Notes under the pieces: generated by a model | Told to the model about the DNA's origin: nothing | The model's database searches: none | What the model saw: only the letters and a program-made list of their open reading frames with translations | Program-made: the position numbers and the translations under genes | Source: Aquificota bacterium | GTDB lineage: Bacteria; Thermosulfidibacterota; Thermosulfidibacteria; Thermosulfidibacterales; B14-G1 | Direction: 5' to 3' | Assembly: GCA_003648675.1 (NCBI GenBank) | Contig: QMPS01000032.1 | Location: 1 to 7,299, forward strand | DNA length: 7,299 nt | In this document: positions 1 through 6,272 of the stretch, in pieces | How the letters are laid out: the number at the start of each line of letters is the position of its first letter | Numbering within the stretch: position 1 is the stretch's first letter

Positions 1-574
1 ATCTTCCCCAGGTTGGAGCCGAAGAAGGCGGTATCAAAGACCAGAAAGAGGAGGAAAAAGGGAACGTATTTCAAAAAGTCCAAGGGTTCCTGGTAGTTCT
101 TTAGATACAGACACCCCGCCATGCTAAGGGTGTTGCCTACTGGATGCCTTCAAAGGCGGATAGGACAGAGATAGAGGGTGTAATGATGCCGTCGCTGAGA
201 AGGAGGGCACCGCACAGAAGGGAAAGAACAGTGGCCATGGCTACGATGAAATAGATCCTTCTGTCGGCCAACCCCCTCCCTTCCAGAACCTTGGCCTGCC
301 TCTTTATAAGGGTAAGGAGGGCAAAAGTGCCTCCTTCCCCCTCGTTGTCCATCTTTAAGGCCAGATAGGCGTACTTGAGGGTGAGAAAAAGGAAGGAGAG
401 GGTGACGAGGGAGAGAATTCCCATGACGTTGTCTCGAGTGGGCTTGATCTCACCAAAGATAATAGACATGACGTACAGAGGCGAGGTGCCTATATCCCCC
501 AAAACGCCTCCCATGGCCATATAAGCCATAAGAAAGACCGAAGCCTTACCCGCAGCTGAGTCTCTACCCCTCAA
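1..574 (-). pseudogene. kup: Kup-type potassium transporter, broken by internal deletion and frameshift
   Basis: Kup proteins are inner-membrane K+ (proton-coupled) transporters of about 620 residues. The first 145 codons (574 down to 137) carry family motifs: GDIGTSPLY at residues 26-34, NEGEGGTFAL at 77-86, and the segment ending ITPSISVLSAFEG near 131-143. A TAG at 139-137 then closes the frame. Immediately downstream, in a different frame from position 134 to the window edge, the translation contains VPFFLLFLVFD followed by AFFGSNLGKI. That matches the Kup segment near residue 400-425 of the E. coli protein, not the segment expected after residue 140, so about 250 codons are absent. The start is TTG at 574, since an in-frame stop lies at 580-578 and an AGGAG sits 10 nt upstream. 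It is the last gene of the ftsY-transglycosylase cluster, 28 bp after its neighbour. An assembly join could give the same picture. Confidence 0.8.
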
Positions 575-584
575 TCTTCAGGGT

Positions 585-589
585 CTCCT
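585..589 (-). promoter_or_regulatory. Shine-Dalgarno site for kup
   Basis: The minus strand reads AGGAG here, 10 nt before the TTG at 574. Because a stop codon lies in frame just upstream of that TTG, and the next ATG falls inside the first membrane segment, this site decides the start. Confidence 0.55.
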
Positions 590-602
590 GCAACAGACAA
601 CA

Positions 603-1304
603 TCAAGAACCGGGCAGATTGGTGTATAAGACGGTGCCATCGGGCAACCTTACCCTGCGGATGGGACGATAAGGCCTCCTGTTGCCTCGGTCATCCACGG
701 TGGTCACTTTAACCTTTTTAGCAGGGTAAAGGGAGAGAATCCTCCTCACATACCTCTGGGTCTCGGGGTAGGGTGGCACTCCACCATGCCTTTTGACAGC
801 CCCTGGACCAGCGTTGTAGGCAGCCAGGGCCTTCTCCAGGTCTCCACCGAAGTGGTACAGGAGATCCCGCAGATAGGCAGTGCCGGCCTTCACGTTCTGG
901 ACCACATCCCAAGGATTGTCCACCCCGTAGATCCGTGCCGTCTCGGGCATGAGTTGCATGAGCCCCACGGCCCCTTTGGAAGAGACGGCCTGGGGATCAA
1001 AGCCTGACTCCACCCGGATAAGACTCTCGACTAACTTGGGGTCCAGCCCTTTAGCCTTAGACTCCCTATGAATCAACTCCCTGAGATGAGGCGGAGGGGA
1101 AGATGGCCTTGAAAAGAAAGAGGGAGCCTCAGGGCTCCCCCCCTGCCAAAAATCGGTGATGTGAAGCACCCCGTTTTCGTCCACATAGGTGTAGAGACGC
1201 GCCTCCAGAGAATGGGATAGACAAAGGAAAAAGAGAATAAAAAAGCTAATCCACATCAAAAAGGGCTTCCACAAAGGCCTCGGCATCAAAGTCCTGAAGA
1301 TCAT
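603..1304 (-). CDS. Exported lytic transglycosylase (SLT family) with N-terminal DUF4124-like segment
   Basis: This is a periplasmic family-1 (Slt/MltE-like) peptidoglycan lytic transglycosylase, which cleaves MurNAc-GlcNAc bonds to give anhydromuramyl products. The SLT fold spans about residues 75-190. The catalytic glutamate is E99 in the motif RVESGFDPQAVS, followed by GAVGLMQLMPETA (111-123), AYNAGPGAV (162-170) and PPYPETQRYV (177-186). A signal peptide is evident: a hydrophobic stretch at about 18-30 and a possible cleavage after LEA at 33-35. Next comes YTYVDENGVLHITD, typical of DUF4124, which often precedes such enzymes. A basic tail (197-233) ends in a similar DGTVLYTNLPGS. The ATG at 1304 has GGAGG 6 nt upstream, but that stretch also encodes the conserved FtsY GVGEG. 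ATG codons at 1286 (AGGA 5 nt upstream) and 1256 are alternatives; the one at 1256 would lack a charged n-region. Every candidate start overlaps ftsY, suggesting translational coupling. Confidence 0.9.
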   Translation of the reverse strand: MIFRTLMPRPLWKPFLMWISFFILFFLCLSHSLEARLYTYVDENGVLHITDFWQGGSPEAPSFFSRPSSPPPHLRELIHRESKAKGLDPKLVESLIRVESGFDPQAVSSKGAVGLMQLMPETARIYGVDNPWDVVQNVKAGTAYLRDLLYHFGGDLEKALAAYNAGPGAVKRHGGVPPYPETQRYVRRILSLYPAKKVKVTTVDDRGNRRPYRPIRRVRLPDGTVLYTNLPGS

Positions 1305-3423
1305 CCATACCCTCCCCCACCCCGATGAGTTTTATGGGGATGGAGAGTTCTCCAGCTATGGCTATAATTATACCCCCCTTGGCGGTGCCGTCTAGCTTGG
1401 TAAGGACCAACCCCGACACAGGCACGGCCTGAGAGAAGAGGCGGGCCTGGGACAGGGCATTCTGCCCAGTGGTAGCGTCCAAGACCAACAGGGTCTCATG
1501 AGGAGCACCCGGCAATTCCTTGGAAGCCACCCGGACCATCTTCTTCAGCTCCTCCATGAGGTTCACCTTGGTGTGGAGCCTGCCTGCTGTATCTATGATG
1601 ACCACCTCATACCCCCGGGCCTTGGCCGCCTGGATAGCATCAAAGACCACCCCTGAAGGATGGGAGCCAGGCTGATGCTTCACCAGGGGCACTCCTACCC
1701 GATCAGCCCAGATCTCCAGCTGCTCTATGGCTGCAGCCCGGAAGGTGTCTCCCGCCACCAAGAGAACCTTCTTACCTTCATTAGCAAATCTTCTGGCCAG
1801 TTTAGCGATAGTGGTAGTTTTGCCCGTACCATTCACCCCAACCACCATAATTACCCAAGGGGGTGGTCCTACCTCTAACCTGCCCTGGGCATGCTGAAGG
1901 ACACGCAGAATCTCGTCCCTCAGAGCCACCATGATACCTTCTTTGCCCCGCACTTCTCCCCGGGCCATCCTCTTCTCCAAGGCCTTGATAAGCTTCTCCG
2001 TGGTCTCTACCCCCACGTCAGCAGAGATGAGCACCTCTTCTATCCTCTCCAAATCCTCACGGGTCACATCCCCTTTGAGGCCCAGGGTCTCCTCCAGCTT
2101 CTTGGCTATGCCCTGGCGACTCTTGAGGAGCCCCTCCTTCAGGCGCTGGAAGAAGGGGGACTCCTTAAGGGCCTCCTCTACTAGAGGCACCCACTTCTTA
2201 GCCTCGGGGGTCCCCTCCAGGGCTCTGCGGATCTTCTTCAAGGTGGGTTTCACCTGCCTCCGCTCGTCAGAAGGTAAAGCCTGGAAAGCTTCCAAGGCCC
2301 ACCGGGCCGCCTCCTCTACCTCACCGGTCTCCAAAGCCGCCCGGGCCAAAAGGTGGGCCGCTTGGGGCAAACTTCTGAGAACCTCCTCGTCTATCTCCCG
2401 GAGCAGCTTCAGACATCCGTCTGCATCCCCCTCCTCCCAAGCCCCTTGGGCCATTAAGTAAAGGGCCTCTTCCCGGGTCTCCCCCTCCAGGGCCTTTTCC
2501 AAAGCCTCCCTGGCCTGGGCCGTTTTTCCCATGGCCAAAAGGACTCGTCCTTTCCCCAGGCCTCCCCGGGGACCACCCACCTTGTCCCAGGCCTCCAGGG
2601 CCTCCCTCCAGTCCCTCCGCTCTTCCAAGACCCGGGCCATCGCCGCCCATAAGTCACTGACATCTTCCAACTCCTCCAAGACCTTACGGGCATCTTTAAC
2701 GCGGCCCCCTTTGATGTAGGCCTCGACCAACTCCTTTTTGAGGTTCAAGGCCTCCTCACCCGAGGCCCCCTGGAGGAGGACCTTCAAGGCCGAAGCCACC
2801 TTGTCCCACTCTTCCTTCTGCCTGGCCAGACGGGCCACCAGGGCTGCAGCCTCCTTCCTTTCCTCACCCTTACCCCCAGAAAGGACACGATCCAGATAGT
2901 TCCTGGCAGCCAGGAGGTTGCCCATTTGGTGGTAGATCTTGCCCATGAGGAGATAGACCTGGGGGTCACGATCCGACTCCAGGGACATGAGGTAACCCAG
3001 AGCCTCCTCCCCCACACCCTCCTCCAAGAAGGCCTGACCCATTAGGAGCTTTATTTCACGGGACCATGGATGGCGGGGATACAGAGAAAGGCACTCCTTG
3101 AATCCCTGGGTCTCTCCCAACAACCCGTGAAGAAAGGCCACCCAGGCCCGAGACTCTTTCCTGTCCTCCTCCAATCCCTCCAATACCACTCTAGCATCCT
3201 CGGAACGGCCCTCCATATACGCCACATAAGCCTCCAACGCCCTCTTCAAAGAAGGCTGAGAGGCCATTTCCAAAAGGGCAGAGAGCTTCTCTCGGTCCCC
3301 CACCTCATGGTAAAACCTGATCAAAGAAAAGTAGGGGTCCCATCCCCCCTTGCCCTTCTTGATCTCCTTCTCCCACTTCTTGGCCTCTTTGGGCCCCTTT
3401 CCTCCCCGGTTGAAAATGCCCAA
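1246..3423 (-). CDS. ftsY: SRP receptor GTPase FtsY with a long N-terminal TPR-like repeat domain
   Basis: FtsY docks signal-recognition-particle/ribosome complexes at the inner membrane for co-translational protein insertion. Numbering is from the upstream GTG at 3453; subtract 10 for the start chosen here. The NG core occupies about 434-735. It opens with FFQRLKEGLLKSRQGIAKKL, the usual amphipathic membrane-binding helix, followed by the N domain. The GTPase motifs are complete: P-loop GVNGTGKTTT (539-548), DTFRAAAIEQL (569-579), DTAGRLH (621-627), TKLDGTAKGG (685-694) and GVGEGMDDLQDF (711-722). Residues about 37-395 replace the usual short acidic A domain with about ten helical hairpins of TPR spacing, for example DPQVYLLMGKIYHQMGNLLAA (163-183, split here for length as DPQVYLLMGK and IYHQMGNLLAA). 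Typical FtsY is 300-500 residues. The TTG at 3423 is preferred because GGAGGTGA lies just upstream and the protein then begins MGIFNR. No stop separates the two halves. FtsY identity is secure; the repeat class is inferred from pattern. Confidence 0.93.
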   Translation of the reverse strand: MGIFNRGGKGPKEAKKWEKEIKKGKGGWDPYFSLIRFYHEVGDREKLSALLEMASQPSLKRALEAYVAYMEGRSEDARVVLEGLEEDRKESRAWVAFLHGLLGETQGFKECLSLYPRHPWSREIKLLMGQAFLEEGVGEEALGYLMSLESDRDPQVYLLMGKIYHQMGNLLAARNYLDRVLSGGKGEERKEAAALVARLARQKEEWDKVASALKVLLQGASGEEALNLKKELVEAYIKGGRVKDARKVLEELEDVSDLWAAMARVLEERRDWREALEAWDKVGGPRGGLGKGRVLLAMGKTAQAREALEKALEGETREEALYLMAQGAWEEGDADGCLKLLREIDEEVLRSLPQAAHLLARAALETGEVEEAARWALEAFQALPSDERRQVKPTLKKIRRALEGTPEAKKWVPLVEEALKESPFFQRLKEGLLKSRQGIAKKLEETLGLKGDVTREDLERIEEVLISADVGVETTEKLIKALEKRMARGEVRGKEGIMVALRDEILRVLQHAQGRLEVGPPPWVIMVVGVNGTGKTTTIAKLARRFANEGKKVLLVAGDTFRAAAIEQLEIWADRVGVPLVKHQPGSHPSGVVFDAIQAAKARGYEVVIIDTAGRLHTKVNLMEELKKMVRVASKELPGAPHETLLVLDATTGQNALSQARLFSQAVPVSGLVLTKLDGTAKGGIIIAIAGELSIPIKLIGVGEGMDDLQDFDAEAFVEALFDVD

Positions 3424-3428
3424 AGGCT

Positions 3429-3436
3429 TCACCTCC
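3429..3436 (-). promoter_or_regulatory. Strong Shine-Dalgarno site for ftsY
   Basis: The minus strand reads GGAGGTGA, a full-length match to the 16S rRNA anti-SD. The GGAGG core is 8 nt before TTG at 3423. It favours this start over the in-frame GTG at 3453, which has no comparable site and would place the hairpin at 3455-3478 directly before the start codon. Confidence 0.7.
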
Positions 3437-3454
3437 CCTCGGAACTCACCCACC

Positions 3455-3478
3455 CCAAAAAGGCTTGCGACTTTTTGG
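3455..3478. promoter_or_regulatory. Perfect inverted repeat in the ftsY / trmB-like divergent spacer
   Basis: CCAAAAAG (3455-3462) and CTTTTTGG (3471-3478) are exact reverse complements separated by 8 nt. The repeat lies between two genes transcribed away from each other, where an operator or a 5'-leader hairpin would be expected. The promoters themselves are not clear. A weak plus-strand candidate is TTGCGA (3465-3470) with TTAAAG (3487-3492) at 16 bp, overlapping the repeat, but I give it little weight. The function is unknown. Confidence 0.4.
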
Positions 3479-3501
3479 AGTCCCCGTTAAAGATTCTGCC
3501 T

Positions 3502-4677
3502 ATGCCTCATATCACGCTAAAAAAATGCTTTAAAGAGGTGCTAGACAACCTCCAGGGTGAAAACCTCTTCCTGGGCCGGGAAGAGGCCCTCCTCCTCGTC
3601 CGGGGGGAGGAAGGTACCTACCCCATAATCCTCCTCCCAAGAGGAGAAAACACTTTCCTACGCCTAGACAAAGGAGCCCACTTTCTAGACCTAGGCGAGG
3701 TACACGTCATCCTTAACCGACTAGCCCAGAAGGTAGGGGGAGAGGTGATCCACTCCACCCTGGATCCAAAGGCCAGACCCAAAACTCCCCCCCCAACCTA
3801 TGCCACCCCCCGAAGATGGTTGGAAGGAGGGGGACTTAGAAGGCTTTTAAAAGATCATGAAAGGGTAGATGTAGAGATAGGCTTCGGCAACGGAGAGTTC
3901 TTGGAAAGGCTGGTGGGGCAGGGAAAGGCCGCAGTGGGTATAGAGATATCCAACTGGGCCATAAAACGGGCCCTCAACCGGTTGAGAGGGAAAGGACCCC
4001 ATATCATCCTCAAAGCGCCGGGAGGCTGGGCCGTTAAATGGCTCTTTCCCCCGGAGAGCATAGACGCCCTCTACATTCTCTTCCCCTTCCCGTGGCCCAA
4101 GAGACCCTCCCGACGCCTCATCCAGGCTCCTTTCGTCCAAACCCTGGCGGAAAAACTGAGGAGAGGAGGAAGGGTGATTCTAGCCACAGACCACGAAGAG
4201 TACGCCCAACAGATGAGAATCCTCTTTTCCGCATCCCCCTGCTTCCAAGAAGGGGAGTCTCCAGAGGAGATAGACACCAAATATCTGAGAAAATGGATCT
4301 CCATGGGCCTGGCCATCCACAAAATGGCCTTTATCAAGAGAGAAACTCCCTCCGCTATGGATCCCAGGTTCCCTTACCTCCAATACCCAGTGAAGGCCAA
4401 AGTAAACAACCCCCAAGAGGTTATGGAAGCATTCCAGCCCTGGACCCTCCGCCCCGAAGGCCAAAGCTTCTTTAAAGTGGAGAGGATCTACCTGAACCTG
4501 GAAAAAGGGACCCTACTTTTTCGCACCACCTTCCAAGACCCGGACCTTTCCCTCCACCACCAGTTCCTCATGTGGAAAGAGTGGATTCTGGACCTAACGC
4601 CCACCTGGGGGGAGACGGTGCCTCCTCCTTTGGCCAGAGCCATGGAAAGCATGGGGAAATGGCTGGCAGGACTTTAA
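3502..4677 (+). CDS. TrmB-like SAM-dependent methyltransferase, long thermophile-type form
   Basis: The central domain belongs to the TrmB family, which methylates N7 of guanine 46 in the tRNA variable loop using S-adenosylmethionine. In 391 residues I see an N-terminal extension of about 120 residues without a recognised motif, then the SAM-binding EIGFGNGEF (125-133) and GIEIS (146-150). FPFPWPK (194-200) stands where TrmB has FPDPWPK. ATDHEEYAQQM (228-238) and the closing TKYLRKW (259-265), with GLAIHKMAFIKR, complete the family pattern. About 110 residues follow (281-391); a C-terminal extension is known in the Aquifex TrmB and its relatives. The conserved aspartate of DPW is phenylalanine here, and the glutamate usual in TKYERK is leucine. 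The substrate may therefore be m7G46 or something else. ATG at 3502 has only a weak upstream AAAGA; the open frame continues upstream but overlaps ftsY antisense. The gene stands alone, divergent from ftsY. Confidence 0.8.
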   Translation: MPHITLKKCFKEVLDNLQGENLFLGREEALLLVRGEEGTYPIILLPRGENTFLRLDKGAHFLDLGEVHVILNRLAQKVGGEVIHSTLDPKARPKTPPPTYATPRRWLEGGGLRRLLKDHERVDVEIGFGNGEFLERLVGQGKAAVGIEISNWAIKRALNRLRGKGPHIILKAPGGWAVKWLFPPESIDALYILFPFPWPKRPSRRLIQAPFVQTLAEKLRRGGRVILATDHEEYAQQMRILFSASPCFQEGESPEEIDTKYLRKWISMGLAIHKMAFIKRETPSAMDPRFPYLQYPVKAKVNNPQEVMEAFQPWTLRPEGQSFFKVERIYLNLEKGTLLFRTTFQDPDLSLHHQFLMWKEWILDLTPTWGETVPPPLARAMESMGKWLAGL

Positions 4678-4789
4678 GTTCAACGTTCAACGTTCTAAGT
4701 TCAAGGTCTTAGAGATTGAACTAGGGCTTTGTAACCCAAAAAGCGGTTTCTATCCAAAAGGCTGAAAATTGAACCTCGAACCTTGAACC
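4678..4789. repeat. Heptamer repeats in opposed orientation between convergent genes
   Basis: Right after the trmB-like stop there are four consecutive 7-nt units: GTTCAAC, GTTCAAC, GTTCTAA and GTTCAAG (4678-4705). Just before the sirtuin stop there are three units in the opposite orientation: TTGAACC, TCGAACC and TTGAACC (4769-4789). A lone TTGAACT at 4716-4722 pairs exactly with AGTTCAA at 4698-4704 across an 11-nt loop. The two clusters are near reverse complements, so the 112-bp spacer could fold into a long imperfect hairpin. Its position between converging gene ends would suit a bidirectional terminator, but there is no clear T run, so I call it a repeat only. Confidence 0.7.
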
Positions 4790-4790
4790 T

Positions 4791-5543
4791 TCATCCCTCG
4801 TCCTTCCAGCCCATTTCCCGGGCAAGCCTTTGGGCCACCTCCCCCGCCTTCCCCTGCAAAGACCATGTAGCTAGAGATGTTAAAGGAGTCTCCTCAGGGT
4901 TGCTCTCCACAACTAAAGCGCCATGGGACCGAGCCACCTGGGGTAAGGCAGCAGCAGGATAGACCACTCCAGAAGTCCCCACCACCAGGAAAAGATCACA
5001 GTTCTCCGCCGCCTCCATGGCCTCTTCCAAAGCATCAACAGGAAGAGATTCGCCGAACCAAACTACGTGGGGGCGGAGCAATGCTCCGCAGCTCTCACAC
5101 CTGGGAGGTATCTCCGGGAGAGGCACCCTCCGATCTTCTTTCACCGTGCCCTCCCTGGTACACCTCACCTTCCAGATGTTCCCGTGAAGCTCCACTAGCC
5201 TCTTACTCCCCGCCTTCTGATGAAGACCGTCAATGTTCTGGGTAATGAGGAGAAACTGAGGGACTCTCCTCTCCAAAAGGGCTATAAACCTATGGGCAGG
5301 ATTAGGCTCTAGTGGGGCTATGAGCCCCCGGCGCCAGTCGTACCATTCCCACACCAACTTAGGATCTCTGGCGAAAGCCTGAGGAGTAGCCAATTCCTGG
5401 GGGCTATACTTCCGCCATAGTCCTTCCTCCCCCCTAAAGGTGGGCACCCCACTCTCGGCAGACACCCCAGCCCCAGTGAGGACGGCCACCCTTCGGGCAT
5501 CATTCAAGGCTTTCACCAGCCCCTTGGGAATCTCCACCACCAT
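4791..5543 (-). CDS. cobB: NAD+-dependent protein deacylase, sirtuin class III (CobB/SIRT5-like)
   Basis: Sirtuins remove acyl groups from lysine side chains, consuming NAD+ and giving nicotinamide and O-acyl-ADP-ribose. The 250-residue length suits the family. Numbering from the upstream ATG at 5564: the NAD site GAGVSAESGVPTFRG (31-45), TQNIDGLHQKAG (108-119), catalytic H127 in ELHGN, HVVWFGE (166-172), GTSGVVYPAA (196-205) and SNPEETP (221-227). Y75 and R78 in WYDWRR match the Tyr-x-x-Arg pair that lets SIRT5 and E. coli CobB accept succinyl and malonyl lysine. The zinc site shows C135, C156 and C159, but the expected fourth cysteine is E138. ATG at 5543 is preferred because GGAGG stands 7 nt upstream; ATG at 5564 abuts the stop of the preceding DUF2062 gene. 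The two genes are probably one transcript. The physiological targets cannot be read here. Confidence 0.93.
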   Translation of the reverse strand: MVVEIPKGLVKALNDARRVAVLTGAGVSAESGVPTFRGEEGLWRKYSPQELATPQAFARDPKLVWEWYDWRRGLIAPLEPNPAHRFIALLERRVPQFLLITQNIDGLHQKAGSKRLVELHGNIWKVRCTREGTVKEDRRVPLPEIPPRCESCGALLRPHVVWFGESLPVDALEEAMEAAENCDLFLVVGTSGVVYPAAALPQVARSHGALVVESNPEETPLTSLATWSLQGKAGEVAQRLAREMGWKDEG

Positions 5544-5550
5544 ACTTCTC

Positions 5551-5555
5551 CCTCC
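5551..5555 (-). promoter_or_regulatory. Shine-Dalgarno site for the sirtuin
   Basis: The minus strand reads GGAGG within GGGAGGGAG, 7 nt before ATG at 5543. The earlier in-frame ATG at 5564 has only GGGGAG about 10 nt upstream, inside the 3' end of the preceding gene, so 5543 is the better supported start. Confidence 0.6.
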
Positions 5556-5564
5556 CTTCTCCAT

Positions 5565-6110
5565 CTAAAAGGGCTCCCCATCTCTTGGGACCCCTCTTCT
5601 CTCCCCCACCCTCAATAACCATAACACCACAAAGTAAGATACCACAGCGGCCACCACTCCCAAAGCCAAGGACCCTACCACAAATGGCAAACCTTCCTTC
5701 AAGAAGAGCGCTGGAGCCTTGGTAAACCATTCCTTCCATGTAAAGGATTTCAACTGCTGGGCCAGAAAGCGGAAGGGCACGGGAGAATAGATAGCAGGAA
5801 AAAGGGAGAGGAGCCACCGACCTGCCATATAGGACCCCCCGTAAATGGGAAAGAAGGTCCAGGGGTTGTTCACCAAAGAACCCAGAAGCACTATGGAAAA
5901 GGGCAACCGAAAAAGCCAGGAAAAGAGAATTACGGTCACGGTGTGCAGACCATAGGTGGGGGTAAAAGCGACGAAAACCCCCACTGCAAAGGCCCTGGCC
6001 TTGGTTTTAGGGGGTGCCTCTAAGGAGAGAAGGGCTTTAAAAGCCTCCTTTAAGCCTTTAGGTTTTTTTATCTTACGCTTCGCCAGCTCGTCTCCGCTCC
6101 CGTGCTCCAA
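5565..6110 (-). CDS. DUF2062 family membrane protein
   Basis: The protein has 181 residues and matches the DUF2062 pattern: a basic N-terminus (KRKIKKPKG, 11-19), then SLEAPPKTKARAFAVGVF (29-46), FTPTYGLHT (49-57) and NNPWTFFPIYGGSYMAG (81-97). Hydrophobic segments at about 39-67, 71-95 and 138-167 make it an integral inner-membrane protein. The family has no established biochemical function; members often sit near lipid or glycan synthesis genes. The start is TTG at 6110, with AAGGGG 7 nt upstream; no ATG or GTG occurs in frame between the promoter candidate and the first motif. The stop codon directly abuts the ATG at 5564 of the sirtuin gene, so the two are likely cotranscribed, though a joint function is not known to me. 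Confidence 0.85.
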   Translation of the reverse strand: MEHGSGDELAKRKIKKPKGLKEAFKALLSLEAPPKTKARAFAVGVFVAFTPTYGLHTVTVILFSWLFRLPFSIVLLGSLVNNPWTFFPIYGGSYMAGRWLLSLFPAIYSPVPFRFLAQQLKSFTWKEWFTKAPALFLKEGLPFVVGSLALGVVAAVVSYFVVLWLLRVGERRGVPRDGEPF

Positions 6111-6153
6111 GACCTCACCCCTTCGATCTCCAACCCATCGTGAATTTTCGCTA

Positions 6154-6181
6154 TTTATAACCGGCGCAGTGCAAAAGTAAA
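6154..6181 (-). promoter_or_regulatory. Probable sigma-70-type promoter for the DUF2062-sirtuin pair
   Basis: On the minus strand TTTACT (6181-6176, 4/6 to TTGACA) and TATAAA (6159-6154, 5/6 to TATAAT) are separated by 16 bp. Transcription would begin near 6147, giving a leader of about 37 nt to the TTG at 6110. This is a consensus match by eye only. Confidence 0.5.
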
Positions 6182-6272
6182 ACTAACCCTATTGTTTCTT
6201 GCCTTTAATACCCTAGCACTGACCAACGGAGGAACAAGTGAAAGCAAAGTTAAGCTTAATAGGTGAGAATAG
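6182..6272. other. Intergenic stretch with no recognised gene
   Basis: This lies between the DUF2062 promoter and the readable part of the HD-GYP remnant. All frames are short and I recognise no protein, RNA or repeat. A GGAGG at 6230-6234 stands 5 nt before a GTG at 6238, opening a 48-codon frame that ends at 6384 and overlaps the remnant in another frame. It resembles no family I know and may be chance, or may descend from the start of a decayed gene. Confidence 0.4.

Noticed and set aside
1931..2461. 176-codon plus-strand frame opposite ftsY
   Set aside because: It is antisense to the repeat and N-domain region of ftsY, is rich in Ser/Arg/Pro as expected for a shadow frame, and has no motif.
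2321..2693. Gly/Arg-rich minus-strand frames inside ftsY
   Set aside because: They are frame-shifted readings of the same strand with low-complexity composition; the ftsY frame explains the region.
3070..3501. Upstream extension of the trmB-like frame across the 5' half of ftsY on the opposite strand
   Set aside because: The frame is open only because it mirrors ftsY codons. The residues resemble no family, and methyltransferase-like sequence begins after ATG 3502.
4038..4475. Alternative plus- and minus-strand frames within the trmB-like gene
   Set aside because: All lie inside the methyltransferase frame, which shows family motifs throughout; the others show none.
4698..4722. 7-bp stem with 11-nt loop as an intrinsic terminator for the trmB-like gene
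   Set aside because: The stem is AT-rich and no T run follows on either strand, so it is described only as part of the heptamer repeat.
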